Assembly: GCA_963730685.1 (NCBI GenBank) | Contig: CAVSSP010000004.1 | Location: forward strand, 248,001-312,000 | Source: Bog-756 sp963730685 | GTDB taxonomy: Bacteria > Actinomycetota > Acidimicrobiia > Acidimicrobiales > RAAP-2 | Direction: 5' to 3' | DNA: 64,000 nucleotides | In this document: positions 34,934-43,803 of the stretch, one piece after another | Position numbering within the stretch: the stretch's first letter is position 1 | Layout: every line of letters begins with the position of its first letter | Made by a program: the position numbers and the translations under genes | Notes under the pieces: generated by a model | What the model saw: the letters and a program-made list of their open reading frames with translations, nothing else | Told to the model about the DNA's origin: nothing | Database searches by the model: none

Positions 34934-35579
34934 TCACGTGGGGACCTGGGCCACCACGGTGACGAGCGGCGGGAGGACGACCGGGTCATCGCCGGGGTCG
35001 ACCTCGGTGAGCAACGTCAGGTAGTCGGCTACCGGCCCCGGACCGGCGCCGGCCGGCGCCTCGGCCCATGCATCGACGGTGATCAGGCCGGCGTCCCGGG
35101 CCAGTCGGGGCAGGAGGGCACCGATGTCGGGATGGCGCGCCGCCGGCATCGAGAACGGGGCGCCGTCGATGCGCCCGGCGGTGGTGATGGGTTCCTGGGC
35201 GACCACCCACCCACCGGGGCGGACGGCGCCGGCCATCCGGGACAGCACCGCGGCCGGGTCCACCACGTGGAGCAGGAGGAACCGGCAGAAGGCCAGGTCG
35301 ACCTGCTCGGGCAGCCGGAGGTCCTCCCCGGCCTGGGTGATGGCCAGCACCTGGCTGTGGGCCGCCGCCGCCTCGGCCACCTCGTCACGGGCGGTGGGGT
35401 CGCTGTCGACGGCGTAGACCCGTCCCTCCCGGCCGACGATCTCGGCCAGGGCCACCGTCACGTCTCCGCCGCCCGGCCCCCACGTCGACGCAGGTCCAGC
35501 CCGACCGGATGCCCAGCCGCTCCAAGGCGGTGGCCAGGGGACGGCGGTAGACATCGTCCCGCAGGCCTCGCAGTTCCAT
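34934..35579 (-). pseudogene. SAM-dependent methyltransferase, frame broken as sequenced
   Basis: ATG 35579 starts MELRGLRDDVYRRPLATALE and runs into the SAM-binding motif I, CVDVGAG. Here a surplus base in the C run 35472-35474 shifts the frame, and the next frame supplies GGDVTVALAEIVGREGRVYAVDSD, LPEQVDLAFCRFLLLHVVDP and RPGGWVVAQEPITTAG, the usual class I methyltransferase motifs I-III. The repaired length is about 214 residues. Substrate unknown. It stands alone between the binding-protein promoter and a divergent small gene. Confidence 0.8.
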
Positions 35580-35692
35580 CGGGCCAGGCTACCGGCCGTG
35601 CCGTCACCGGCCCCGGGGTCGGGCGTCGGGACCTCGGCGGGATCGGCCGAATCGGCAAACCGGCCCTCCTGTAGCCGGTAACCTCACCTTTC

Positions 35693-36125
35693 GTGCGAGT
35701 GACCATGATGCTCTGCGATGCCGCTCAAGTCTCCGACGGCAAGCTGTACGTGCTCGGAGGTGGCTGGAGCATGACCGGTCCTGATCCGGTTCCCTCGGCC
35801 ATCGCCCTCAAGATCGATGTCGGCTGGCACGAGGCCGAGGCCGCCCACCACTGGGAGCTGTTCCTCGAGGATGCCGACGGGCGGCCCGTGCTGGTGGACA
35901 CGCCCGAGGGCGAACACCCGGTCGAGGTGCGCGGCGAGTTCACCGTCGGGCCGGCCACCGGGGATCCCCGAGGGCTCACCCATCGACGTCGCCCTGGCCG
36001 TCAACCTCGGGCCCCTCCCACTCACCCCGGGAACGCGCTACACGTGGCGGATGGCCATCGACGGGGAGTCGCAGACCGACTGGGTCCTGGGCTTCACCAC
36101 CCGACCCACGCTGGTGCGGGAGTGA
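35693..36125 (+). pseudogene. Conserved small protein of unknown function, frame broken as sequenced
   Basis: From GTG 35693 the sequence RVTMMLCDAAQVSDGKLYVL, then GGGWSMTGPDPVPSAIALKI, runs to EFTVGPATG. A surplus base in the G run 35960-35963 shifts the frame, which continues IPEGSPIDVALAVNLGPLPL and WRMAIDGESQTDWVLGFTTRP. The result is a beta-rich, Cys-poor protein of about 143 residues. I recall this beta-sandwich-like family as widespread in actinobacteria but uncharacterised, and do not assign a function. It precedes the MaoC gene by 13 bp, so they may be co-transcribed. Confidence 0.7.
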
Positions 36126-36138
36126 CGGGGCGTTCGCG

Positions 36139-36651
36139 ATGACCACCTTCGACCGTCCCTTCGGCCGCTTCTTCGAGGACTTCGAGCCCGGGGACGTGTA
36201 CCGGCACTGGCCCGGCAAGACCATCACCGAGGCCGACGACCATCTGTTCTGCATGATCACCATGAACCACCATCCGCTCCACACCAATGCCTGGTACGCG
36301 GAGCACGAAACGGTGCAGGGCAAGAACGTGGTGGTGGGCAACCTGGTGTACTCGCTGGTGCTCGGGATGAGCGTTCCCGACGTGAGTGGCTCGGCCATCG
36401 CCAACCTGGAGGTCGAATCGCTGGTCCATCGCGCCCCCACGTTCCACGGCGACACCATCTATGCGGAGACCAGGGTGATCTCCAAGGTCGAGTCCAAGTC
36501 GAGGGATGACCGGGGGGTCGTCACGGTGGAGACCAAGGGATTCAACCAGCGCGGTGAGGAGGTGTGCTTCTTCCGTCGCAAGGTCATGGTGTGGAAGCAG
36601 GCCGCCGCGCCCGCCCGGCGACGGCCCTACGAGGACGACGTCTGGGTTTGA
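36139..36651 (+). CDS. MaoC-like hotdog dehydratase
   Basis: 170 residues. N-terminal FGRFFEDFEPGDVYRHWPGKTITEAD, with the hydratase-type D..(x4)..H catalytic region in DDHLFCMITMNHHPLHTN. It then follows the hotdog core (NLVYSLVLGMSVPDVSGSAIAN and RAPTFHGDTIYAETRVI). The family hydrates enoyl-CoA or, like mesaconyl-CoA hydratase, related branched CoA esters. YEDDVWV at the C-terminus is typical of the beta-methylmalyl-CoA/mesaconyl-CoA dehydratase-like subgroup, which would pair with the CitE-like lyase encoded 6 kb away (inference). Confidence 0.85.
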   Translation: MTTFDRPFGRFFEDFEPGDVYRHWPGKTITEADDHLFCMITMNHHPLHTNAWYAEHETVQGKNVVVGNLVYSLVLGMSVPDVSGSAIANLEVESLVHRAPTFHGDTIYAETRVISKVESKSRDDRGVVTVETKGFNQRGEEVCFFRRKVMVWKQAAAPARRRPYEDDVWV

Positions 36652-36759
36652 GCGGACCGCCCGGCGTGGATTCGGGGCCACGGCCGCCCCGGACCCGGGG
36701 CCCCGGGGACACGGGGGCGATCCGGCCTCCGCGGGCAGGTCCGTGCCCTGGGGGAGGCC

Positions 36760-37623
36760 GTGGTGGAGTGGGGGACAGGCCTCGGGTCGGGGTCGAGGCG
36801 GCCCGAGTTGCCGTGGCGGTCGACCCGGAACCCGTGGGCCGTGCTGGTCAGCGAGGTGATGGCCCAACAGACCCAACTCTCGCGGGTGGTTCCCTCGTAC
36901 CTGGCGTTCCTGGCCGCCTTCCCCACCCCGGCGGCATGCGCCGTCGCACCCCTCGGCGAGGTCCTGCGCCGATGGCAGGGGCTGGGCTACAACCGCCGGG
37001 CCCGTCACCTCCATCTGGCCGCCGCCGCCATCGTGGCCGGGCACGGAGGGGCGGTGCCGTCCTCGCTCGACGAGTTGCTGGCCCTGCCCGGCGTCGGTGC
37101 CTACACGGCCCGGGCCGTCCTGGCCTTCGCCTTCGAGGCCGATGTCGGGGTGGTCGATACCAACGCCGGTCGGGTGCTGTCGCGGGCCGTGGCCGGTCGG
37201 GCGGTCAGCGCCGCCGAGGCGCAGCGGCTGGTGGACGCCATGGTCCCGCCCGGGACCGGGTGGTCCTTCGGCCAGGCCCTCTTGGATCTGGGCGCACTGG
37301 TGTGCACCGCCGAGGGTCCCCGGTGCGAACGGTGCCCCGTCCGTCGTCGGTGTCGGTGGGCCCGGCAGGGAAGGAGCAGCCCGGACCCGGCCCGGGGCTC
37401 GGCCGGTGTGTCCACCGCCCAGGGTCGTTTCGACGGCTCCGACCGACAGGGGCGCGGGCGGCTGGTCGAGCGGCTGCGCACAGGCCCGGTGGCGTCAGGG
37501 CGGCCCGCGGCCGAGGCGGCGGGTTGGCCCGGGGATCTCGAGCGGGCCGGGCGGATCGTCGACGGCCTGGTCCGGGACGGTCTGGTGGTCCGTGACGACG
37601 ACGGGGTCCTCCGCCTGCCGTGA
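36760..37623 (+). CDS. mutY: A/G-specific adenine DNA glycosylase
   Basis: 287 residues from GTG 36760. The catalytic Glu is in VSEVMAQQTQLSRVV, the helix-hairpin-helix in LPGVGAYTARAVLAF, and the catalytic Asp in GVVDTNAGRVLSR. A [4Fe-4S] site C-x6-C-x2-C-x5-C is seen in CTAEGPRCERCPVRRRC. The C-terminal NUDIX-like domain that reads 8-oxoG is reduced to about 80 residues, as usual in actinobacteria. MutY removes adenine opposite 8-oxoguanine. It needs an Fe-S cluster from the SUF system encoded 10 kb downstream. Confidence 0.9.
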   Translation: MVEWGTGLGSGSRRPELPWRSTRNPWAVLVSEVMAQQTQLSRVVPSYLAFLAAFPTPAACAVAPLGEVLRRWQGLGYNRRARHLHLAAAAIVAGHGGAVPSSLDELLALPGVGAYTARAVLAFAFEADVGVVDTNAGRVLSRAVAGRAVSAAEAQRLVDAMVPPGTGWSFGQALLDLGALVCTAEGPRCERCPVRRRCRWARQGRSSPDPARGSAGVSTAQGRFDGSDRQGRGRLVERLRTGPVASGRPAAEAAGWPGDLERAGRIVDGLVRDGLVVRDDDGVLRLP

Positions 37624-37645
37624 CCGGTCCTTCGCACCACCGGTG

Positions 37646-38957
37646 TCAGCCCCGGTAGTGGTTGACCTGGCGGGTGAGGTCGCTGACCAGGTTGCCCAGG
37701 GCGATGTTGATGTCGACCAGATGGAGGCCCCAGGCCGGTCCGAGCGTCTGTTGGACCACCGGCCGGTTGTCGCCCGGCCTGGCGATGTCGTCGACCTGCA
37801 GCCATGTCGCCCCGCCCCTGCTCTCGCACTGGGCCCGGTACAGGCGCGGATAGGTCACCCACGGTGTCGAGACGACCGGTTGGCGGACCCGCGTGCGTAC
37901 GGGTGCCACCGAGGTGCTGGTGAGCACCTGGGTGGGAAAGTACGGGCTGAGCACGGCGGCCGGCGCTGGCGCGCGGTGGACGGGGTGGCCCCGGTGCCCG
38001 ATACCGGGTTGACGCAGAGCACCTGGAGCTGGCCCACCGGGGTCTGGCCGCTCAGGACGTTGATCGGCGAAGCCACCCGACCGAAGATGCTGTTCGCCGG
38101 GGGCGCCTGGGCGTAGCTGGAGTAGGCGATGACGCATCCGGCCTGGACGACGCTCGTGCAGGCCGGGATGTGGGCGAAGGTGCCACCCACCGTCTTCCCC
38201 ACCGGGACCGTCACGCCGCCGCCGAGCAGGATGGCTGACACCAACCGGGCCCGCATGGCCGGTACCGGGTCCACCTGGCTCTTCAGCAGGGCGATCAGCA
38301 TGGCCGCCCCCTGCGAATGGCCGATGAACGCCACTCCCCGCCCATGGTTGTAGTCGGCCAGGTAGGACTGCCAGGCAGCCAGCACGTCCCCGTAGGCGGT
38401 GATGCGGGCCGCCGGTGTCAGCGGCGCCCGCCCGTCGATGGCGGCCACGGTGATCTGGCGGTACATCGGGGCGTACACATTGCAGACCTGGGAGAAGCGG
38501 GCGGCCTGGGCCACGGCCACCGCCGTCTCCTGGGGGTCGACGGTGAGGTTGGCGTTGGTGGTCGGCTGGGTGCTCACCGTGGGGTAGACGTAGAAGCAGT
38601 CGATCTTGGGCGATGGCGCCGGTGCCGCCGGTTGGATCCGGGCGCGGTTGCCGGGGCCGACCACGGTGGTCCGTGAGACTGCTGAGGCAGGGGTCGTCCG
38701 CCATACCCGGTCGGCACAGCCAGGTGACGGGCGGGTGCCGCCGTGGTGGTGGTGGTCGTCGACGTCGGCGGTGCCGCCGTCGCAGTGGTCGTGGTGGTGG
38801 TCGTGGAGTGGTCTCCGGCCGACTTGACGCCCGAGCAGGCGGCCAGGAGCAGGGCCAGCGCCACGACGGCGACGCCGACGAGGCCGGGTCGTCGAACGGC
38901 GCCGGAGCGCCCACCTGCCGCCCACCCGGTGTCGGGCACCCCTCCGTGGCGGCCCAT
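37646..38957 (-). pseudogene. DUF3089 alpha/beta-hydrolase lipoprotein, three frame breaks
   Basis: ATG 38957 overlaps the stop of the upstream hydrolase and gives a lipoprotein signal (LVGVAVVALALLLAACSG) and a Thr-rich linker. The frame then changes near 38730 (VTWLCRPGMADDPC follows), near 38670 (TVVGPGNRARIQPAAPAPSP follows) and near 37970 (APAAVLSPYFPTQVLTSTSV follows). The middle frame carries the DUF3089 signature KIDCFYVYPTVSTQPTTNAN, a nucleophile elbow IGHSQGAAM and the late part of the hydrolase fold. Two breaks are single surplus bases and one is a missing base. Likely a surface-anchored esterase of unknown substrate. It is coupled to the epoxide-hydrolase-like gene. Confidence 0.78.
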
Positions 38958-39823
38958 CAGCCGGTGATGAATCCGATGATCTGATCGTTGACGAACTCGG
39001 GCCGCTCGAGGTGGAAGAAGTGGCCGGCGTCCTCCACGACCACCACCTCGGATCCGGGCCCGAGGAACTCGATCACGGGGCCGATCACCTCGATCCCCAT
39101 GCAGCCGTCGTCGCCGCCGTGCAGGTACAGCGTGGGTTGGGGGGCGACGGCTCCGACCGCCGCCTGGGTCGCCGGCTCCTGGTCTTCGGGCGGTCCGGCG
39201 AACATCGCCCGGTAGTAGCCGACTGCGGCAGCCAGGCTCTCGGGGGAGGCCAGCGCCTTTTTCACCTGGGCGGCGTCCCAGGACCCGTCGTAGCCCGGGG
39301 ACCAGTCGGCCCACAGGCGGTCGATGAACGCGTACTCGTCCTGGGCCACCGCCATCTCGGCGAACGGGGTCTGAAAGAAGAACACGTACCAGCTTCTCCG
39401 CAGTTGGTCGTAGGCGAAGAACGTGTCGGCCATCGAGCCCAGCGGCGCCACCGCCCCGGCCACCGCCCGGCGCCACCGCCCCGGCTCGAGGGAGGCGGCG
39501 GCATACGTGGCCGTCGCACCCCAGTCGTGGCCGATGATCACGGCGTCGTCGTCGCCACCGAGCACCTCGTGGAGCGCACAGGCGTCCATGGCCAGGGACC
39601 CGGTGTCGTACCGGCCGTCGGCCGGGACCGACGTGGGTGCGTACCCGCGCAGGTACGGCGCCACCGCGTGGTAGCCGGCCTCGGCCAGGCGGGGGAGGAG
39701 GTGGCGCCAGGTGCTGGCGGTGTCGGGGAACCCGTGGAGGCACAGGGCGAGCGGACCGTCGTCGGGGCCGTCGGTGAGGCAGGCGAACTCGACGCCGTTG
39801 GCCGTGACGGTGCGCTCGTCCAT
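38957..39823 (-). CDS. Epoxide-hydrolase-like alpha/beta-hydrolase
   Basis: 288 residues from ATG 39823. HGFPDTASTWRHLLP carries the oxyanion HG(F)P motif, IIGHDWGATATY places Asp as the nucleophile (G-H-D-W-G, as in epoxide hydrolases and haloalkane dehalogenases rather than Ser esterases), and the His is in EDAGHFFHLERPEFV. The cap domain contains SWYVFFFQTPFAEMAV. It probably opens an epoxide or cleaves C-halogen or ester bonds; epoxide hydrolase is the best guess from the HDWG elbow. Its stop overlaps the ATG of the DUF3089 lipoprotein. Confidence 0.87.
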   Translation of the reverse strand: MDERTVTANGVEFACLTDGPDDGPLALCLHGFPDTASTWRHLLPRLAEAGYHAVAPYLRGYAPTSVPADGRYDTGSLAMDACALHEVLGGDDDAVIIGHDWGATATYAAASLEPGRWRRAVAGAVAPLGSMADTFFAYDQLRRSWYVFFFQTPFAEMAVAQDEYAFIDRLWADWSPGYDGSWDAAQVKKALASPESLAAAVGYYRAMFAGPPEDQEPATQAAVGAVAPQPTLYLHGGDDGCMGIEVIGPVIEFLGPGSEVVVVEDAGHFFHLERPEFVNDQIIGFITG

Positions 39824-39934
39824 GGACCGGAGGGTACTCGGGGTGACCCAACCGGTGCCTGCCGGACGCCCCGGCGCAAGTCCCGGGAGACCGGGCCGGA
39901 GGGGCGTCGGCAGAACCACTAACCTCCTTGCTCG

Positions 39935-40798
39935 GTGAGAATCTCCTACTTCGGTGTCCGGGGCTCTTGCCCGTGTTCCTCCGACCGCCAACGTCGCTAC
40001 GGGGGCAATACCTCCTGTGTCCTGGTCGAAGTGGAGGGGGATGACCCCCTGGTGCTGGACCTCGGCACCGGGCTGCGTGCGCTGGGGGAGTACCTCCAGC
40101 CCGCAGGAGGCGGGGGTGCCGGGCCGCTCCGGGCCAACGCACTGCTCTCCCACCTCCACTACGACCACGTGCTGGGGCTGCCCTTCTTCACCCCGATGCA
40201 GGACGCCGCCGCCCAGCTCGACATCTACGGCCCCACCCAGGACGACGGTCCGGTGGGCGAGGTGCTGGCCGGAATCGTGCAGCCACCGTTCTTCCCCATC
40301 CACATGGCCGAGTTCGACGGTGAGCTCCGGTTCCACGACCTCGACGGGACCGAAGACCTCCAGATCGGTGCCACCACGATCAGTGTGCGGTCGATCCCCC
40401 ATATCGGGCACACCCTGGGGTTCCGCATCCAGGCCGGGGGGAGGACGCTGGCCTACCTGTCCGACCATCAGGCGCCGGTGGACGGGCGGTCGGTGGCCGA
40501 CAACGTCCTCGAGCTGTGCGAGGGCGCCGACCTGGTCATCCACGATGCCCAGTACACCGACGGCGAGTTCTCGCGTTTGTCGGACTGGGGACACTCGACG
40601 GCCGCCTACGCCGTCCACGTCGCCCGCGAGGCGGGGGCCCGTCGACTGGCGCTGTTCCACCACGACCCTGCCCACACCGATGCCGACATCGACCTGATCC
40701 TCGCCCAGGCCCGGCGGTGCGCCCCCGCCCTCGAGGTTCTGGAGGTCAGTGCGGCCGCCGAAGGGTCGTCGGTCGACCTGGGCGGGGCCCGCTCGTGA
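39935..40798 (+). CDS. MBL-fold metallo-hydrolase
   Basis: 287 residues from GTG 39935 (MRISYFGVRGSCPC). The metal motif is SHLHYDHVLGLPFF (HxHxDH); further ligands are in RSIPHIGHTLGF, YLSDHQAP and LFHHDPAHTD. The opening GVRGSxP..S....RYGGNTSC is typical of a phosphodiesterase-like MBL subgroup related to cAMP phosphodiesterase-type enzymes. Substrate unknown. The stop overlaps the GTG of the flavin reductase gene (GTGA), suggesting an operon of MBL hydrolase, flavin reductase, epimerase-like protein and SDR. Confidence 0.87.
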   Translation: MRISYFGVRGSCPCSSDRQRRYGGNTSCVLVEVEGDDPLVLDLGTGLRALGEYLQPAGGGGAGPLRANALLSHLHYDHVLGLPFFTPMQDAAAQLDIYGPTQDDGPVGEVLAGIVQPPFFPIHMAEFDGELRFHDLDGTEDLQIGATTISVRSIPHIGHTLGFRIQAGGRTLAYLSDHQAPVDGRSVADNVLELCEGADLVIHDAQYTDGEFSRLSDWGHSTAAYAVHVAREAGARRLALFHHDPAHTDADIDLILAQARRCAPALEVLEVSAAAEGSSVDLGGARS

Positions 40799-41301
40799 GC
40801 TTCGACACGGACCTGTTCAAGCAGGCCATGGGGACCTTTGCCACCGGGGTGACGATCGTCTCGGGCATCGAGGACGGCCTCCCCATCGGGTTCACCTGTC
40901 AGAGCTTCGTGTCGCTCTCGATCGACCCGCCGTTCGTGGCCGTCGCCCCGGCCCGCACCTCGACCAGCTGGCCCCGCATCGCCAGAGCCGGAGAGTTCTG
41001 CGTCAACGTGCTGGGTGACCACCAGGGCGAGCTCGGCCAGAGCTTCGCCGTGTCGGGCGGGGACAAGTTCGAAGGGGTGGCGTGGCATCCGGCCCCGGCT
41101 ACCGGCGCCCCGGTCCTGGAGGGCAGCCTGGCGTGGGTCGACTGCCGGCTGGAGCTGGTCCACGACGCCGGCGACCACGAGCTGATCATCGGCCGGGTCC
41201 TCGACCTCGGCGTCGCCTCCGGTGACGGCTCGCCGCTCCTGTACTTCCGGAGCAAGTTCGCTACTGTTGCCGGGCGCAGCGGCGGCCAGGACAGGGAGTA
41301 G
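40795..41301 (+). CDS. Flavin reductase-like protein
   Basis: 168 residues from GTG 40795, overlapping the previous stop. The FMN-binding split-barrel opens with FKQAMGTFATGVTIVSG, then GFTCQSFVSLSIDPPFVAVAP and ARAGEFCVNVLGD, and ends with GRVLDLGVASGDGSPLLYFR. Such proteins supply reduced flavin to two-component monooxygenases (the HsaB component of steroid degradation is one example). No partner oxygenase is encoded in the window. It lies three bases before the epimerase-like gene. Confidence 0.87.
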   Translation: MSFDTDLFKQAMGTFATGVTIVSGIEDGLPIGFTCQSFVSLSIDPPFVAVAPARTSTSWPRIARAGEFCVNVLGDHQGELGQSFAVSGGDKFEGVAWHPAPATGAPVLEGSLAWVDCRLELVHDAGDHELIIGRVLDLGVASGDGSPLLYFRSKFATVAGRSGGQDRE

Positions 41302-41304
41302 GAC

Positions 41305-41857
41305 GTGCCAGAGATCATCGAATCCCAGGTCATCGCCGATGTGATCGTCGTCGAGCCCAGCGCCCACGGGGATGAGCGGGGACGGTTCGTGGAGACGTAC
41401 CGGCGGAGCTGGTTCCCCCTGGGTCGCGAGATGACCCAGGCCAACCGATCGGAGAAGCAGGCCGGGGCCATCGTCGGGCTCCACTACCACCTCCACCAGG
41501 CGGACTACTGGTACGTGCTGCGGGGGACGGCCCGGGTGGTGCTGCACGACCTGCGCCAGGGATCTCCCACCGACGGGGCGACCCTGTCCCTCGACCTCGA
41601 CGGCGACCACGACCGGGGCCTGTTCATCCCGCCCGGCGTCGCCCATGGCTTCGCCTCGTTGACCGACCTCACCCTCTGGTACCTGGTCGACAGCTACTAC
41701 AACCCCGAACGACGAGCTGGGGGTGGCCTGGGACGATCCGGCCATCGGCGGCGACTGGGGGCTCACCGACCCGGTCCTGTCCGAGCGTGACCGTTCGAAC
41801 CCGTTGCGCTCCGAGATCGAGCCCGGCGTGCAGCCCCGCATCGGCCTCCGGACGTGA
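41305..41857 (+). pseudogene. dTDP-4-dehydrorhamnose 3,5-epimerase family protein, frame broken as sequenced
   Basis: From GTG 41305: the RmlC-like cupin with HGDERGRFVETYRRSWFPLG, GLHYHLHQADYWYVLRG (metal/catalytic His), LHDLRQGSPTDG and FIPPGVAHGFASL. At about 41708 a surplus base disrupts the frame after YYNP; the next frame continues NDELGVAWDDPAIGGDWGL and SERDRSNPLRSEI to a TGA at 41855-41857, giving the normal C-terminus (about 183 residues). The SDR gene starts with a GTG inside this end (GTGA). Without other rml genes nearby the exact sugar substrate is uncertain. Confidence 0.83.
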
Positions 41858-42639
41858 CCGGCGCCGCCGGCGGACTCGGCGCACCCGCCACCGGTGTCCT
41901 GGTCACCGGCGGCGGCTCGGGCATCGGGCGCGAGACCGCCCTGGCCCTGGCCGAGGTGGGCCGGCCGGTGGCCGTGTGGGACATCGACGCCGCCGGCGCC
42001 GAGGAGACGGCGACCCTGTGCCGGGACCGGTACGGCACGGTGGTCGACTGGTCGGTGGTCGACGTGTCCGACACCTCGGAGGTGGAGGCCAGCGTGCCGG
42101 CAGCGGCCGAGTCCCTCGGCTCCTTGGGCGGATTCGTCCATGCGGCCGGGGTATCGGGTGCCATGGGGATCGACTTCATCGACGATGCACTCTGGGACGC
42201 CACCTTGAACGTGAATCTGCGGGCGGCCGTGATGATCTCCCGGATGCTCCTCGACCCGTTCCGGCGGGCCGGCCCGGGTTCGGCCGTGGTGCTCATCTCC
42301 TCGATCGAGGGGCTCTTCGGCAGCTCGATGCTCACTGCCTACTGTGCCTCCAAAGGTGGCGTGCTCGGGGTCATGCGCTCCATCGCCCAGCGGTTCGCCA
42401 GCGAGGGCTTCCGGGTCAACGCGGTCTGCCCGGGGGCGGTGGCCACGCCCATGCTGGCGCCGGCCTTCGAGCTGCCCGGATTCCGCCGGCAGCTCGAGGA
42501 ACGGACCCCCCTCCAGCGGGTCTCCACGCCGGACGAGATCGCCAGACCCATCCGGTTCCTGCTCTCGGACGAGGCCTCCTTCATCACCGGGGCCCATCTG
42601 ACGGTCGACGGGGGGCTGACCGCGGTCACGGCGATCTGA
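41854..42639 (+). CDS. Short-chain dehydrogenase/reductase
   Basis: 261 residues from GTG 41854. Cofactor motif TGGGSGIGRETALALAE, WDIDAAG after strand 2, HAAGVSGAMG, NVNLRAAVMISR, the active-site Ser in LISSIEGLFGS, YCASKGG (YxxxK), VNAVCPGAVATPM and the C-terminal FITGAHLTVDGG. A classical cytosolic SDR of about 250 residues. Last gene of the MBL-flavin reductase-epimerase-SDR run. Substrate unknown. Confidence 0.87.
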   Translation: MTGAAGGLGAPATGVLVTGGGSGIGRETALALAEVGRPVAVWDIDAAGAEETATLCRDRYGTVVDWSVVDVSDTSEVEASVPAAAESLGSLGGFVHAAGVSGAMGIDFIDDALWDATLNVNLRAAVMISRMLLDPFRRAGPGSAVVLISSIEGLFGSSMLTAYCASKGGVLGVMRSIAQRFASEGFRVNAVCPGAVATPMLAPAFELPGFRRQLEERTPLQRVSTPDEIARPIRFLLSDEASFITGAHLTVDGGLTAVTAI

Positions 42640-42730
42640 GTCCGGCGACCACTCCGACCTGGGCTCCGGACACCGGAATTCGCGGTGTGGGCAGGGTCTC
42701 GCTGCCCACGGAGCCGCCCTGTGGGGTTGA

Positions 42731-43781
42731 ATGGTCGGGATGTCGCTCGTCCTGATCGTCGTGGTGGTGGTCGCCGTCGTCGCCGTCCTGGCGTTCCTGC
42801 TCCTCCGACCGAGGGGGGGCGACCTCGACTCCGTGCGCAGCTACCACTCTGCGTTGGGCACCCTGGAACATCTGTCGGACCGGACGGGACCGTCTCCCGT
42901 CCAGGTGGTCGGCCCGGCGGGGAAGCCGGCGGCGTCACGTCGCCGCGATCCCGGGCCTGTCGGCCCCGGGGTCGTGCCTCCGGTGCCGGTCCGGGGCACC
43001 GACGAGTTCCCCGACCCGGGCACGCCCCTGGTCTTCGACGACGCCCGTCCCTCTGACCGGCCCCGGAGCCAGCCCCTCCACGAGGGCCCGGCCCCGGCGA
43101 GGGTCGACCGGGCCCAGCGGCACGCCCTCGAGTCGATGAACCACCGCCCGCGCCGGCACCACCACCATCGTGGCCGCCGTGATCGTGCTGGCGCTGTTCG
43201 CCGTGCTGGCGTACGCCGGCAGCCGGCGCTCCAAGCCTCCCGGCCACGCCTCGACCGCCACCACCAGGGGCCCGTCCACCGGAGCCACCCACCCGACGAC
43301 GTCCACCTCGCCGTCGACCGCTGTCTTGCACACCTCCCGTCACGGGGGCTCCGGCACGCACCGGGGCACGCGGACGACGACCACGACGACGGCACCCACC
43401 CGGATCGTCGCCGTGTCGACCTCGGGTACCTCGGCCACCTATCCCGTGACGACCGCCGCGTACCAGCTGGCCGTCACCGCTTCCGGACCGTGCTGGGTAC
43501 TGGCCACGTCGACGTCCACCGGTTCCACGCTGTGGACCGGAACGATGGAGGCCGGGGAGAGACAGGTCATCTCCGCCTCCGGCGTCGTGACGCTGGAGCT
43601 GGGCGCACCCGACGTGCTGTTGACCGTCAACCGGGTACCGGTGGTGTTCCCCACCCCGATACACACCCCGTTCGTGGCCACGTTCCAGCCGACGGCGGGC
43701 ACCGCGTCCACGACGACGGCGGGCACGACGTCCACGACGACGACCACCATCTCGCCGACCGGATCGGCGCCGACGGGCTGA
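42731..43781 (+). pseudogene. Membrane protein with RodZ C-terminal-like domain, frame broken as sequenced
   Basis: The N-terminal half from ATG 42731 has a TM helix (LVLIVVVVVAVVAVLAFLLL) and a Pro/Arg-rich cytoplasmic or linker stretch up to SMNHRPR. At about 43156 one surplus base shifts the frame, which then supplies a second TM helix (TTIVAAVIVLALFAVLAYAG), a Thr/Ser linker and a beta-rich domain (YQLAVTASGPCWVLATSTST, GTMEAGERQVISASGVVTLE, VLLTVNRVPVVFP). This domain resembles the DUF4115 domain at the periplasmic end of RodZ; the cytoplasmic HTH is absent. A morphogenesis or wall role is possible. Alternatively the two halves are separate genes. Confidence 0.6.
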
Positions 43782-43803
43782 CCTGCCCCGTTCGGACAGC
43801 CGG

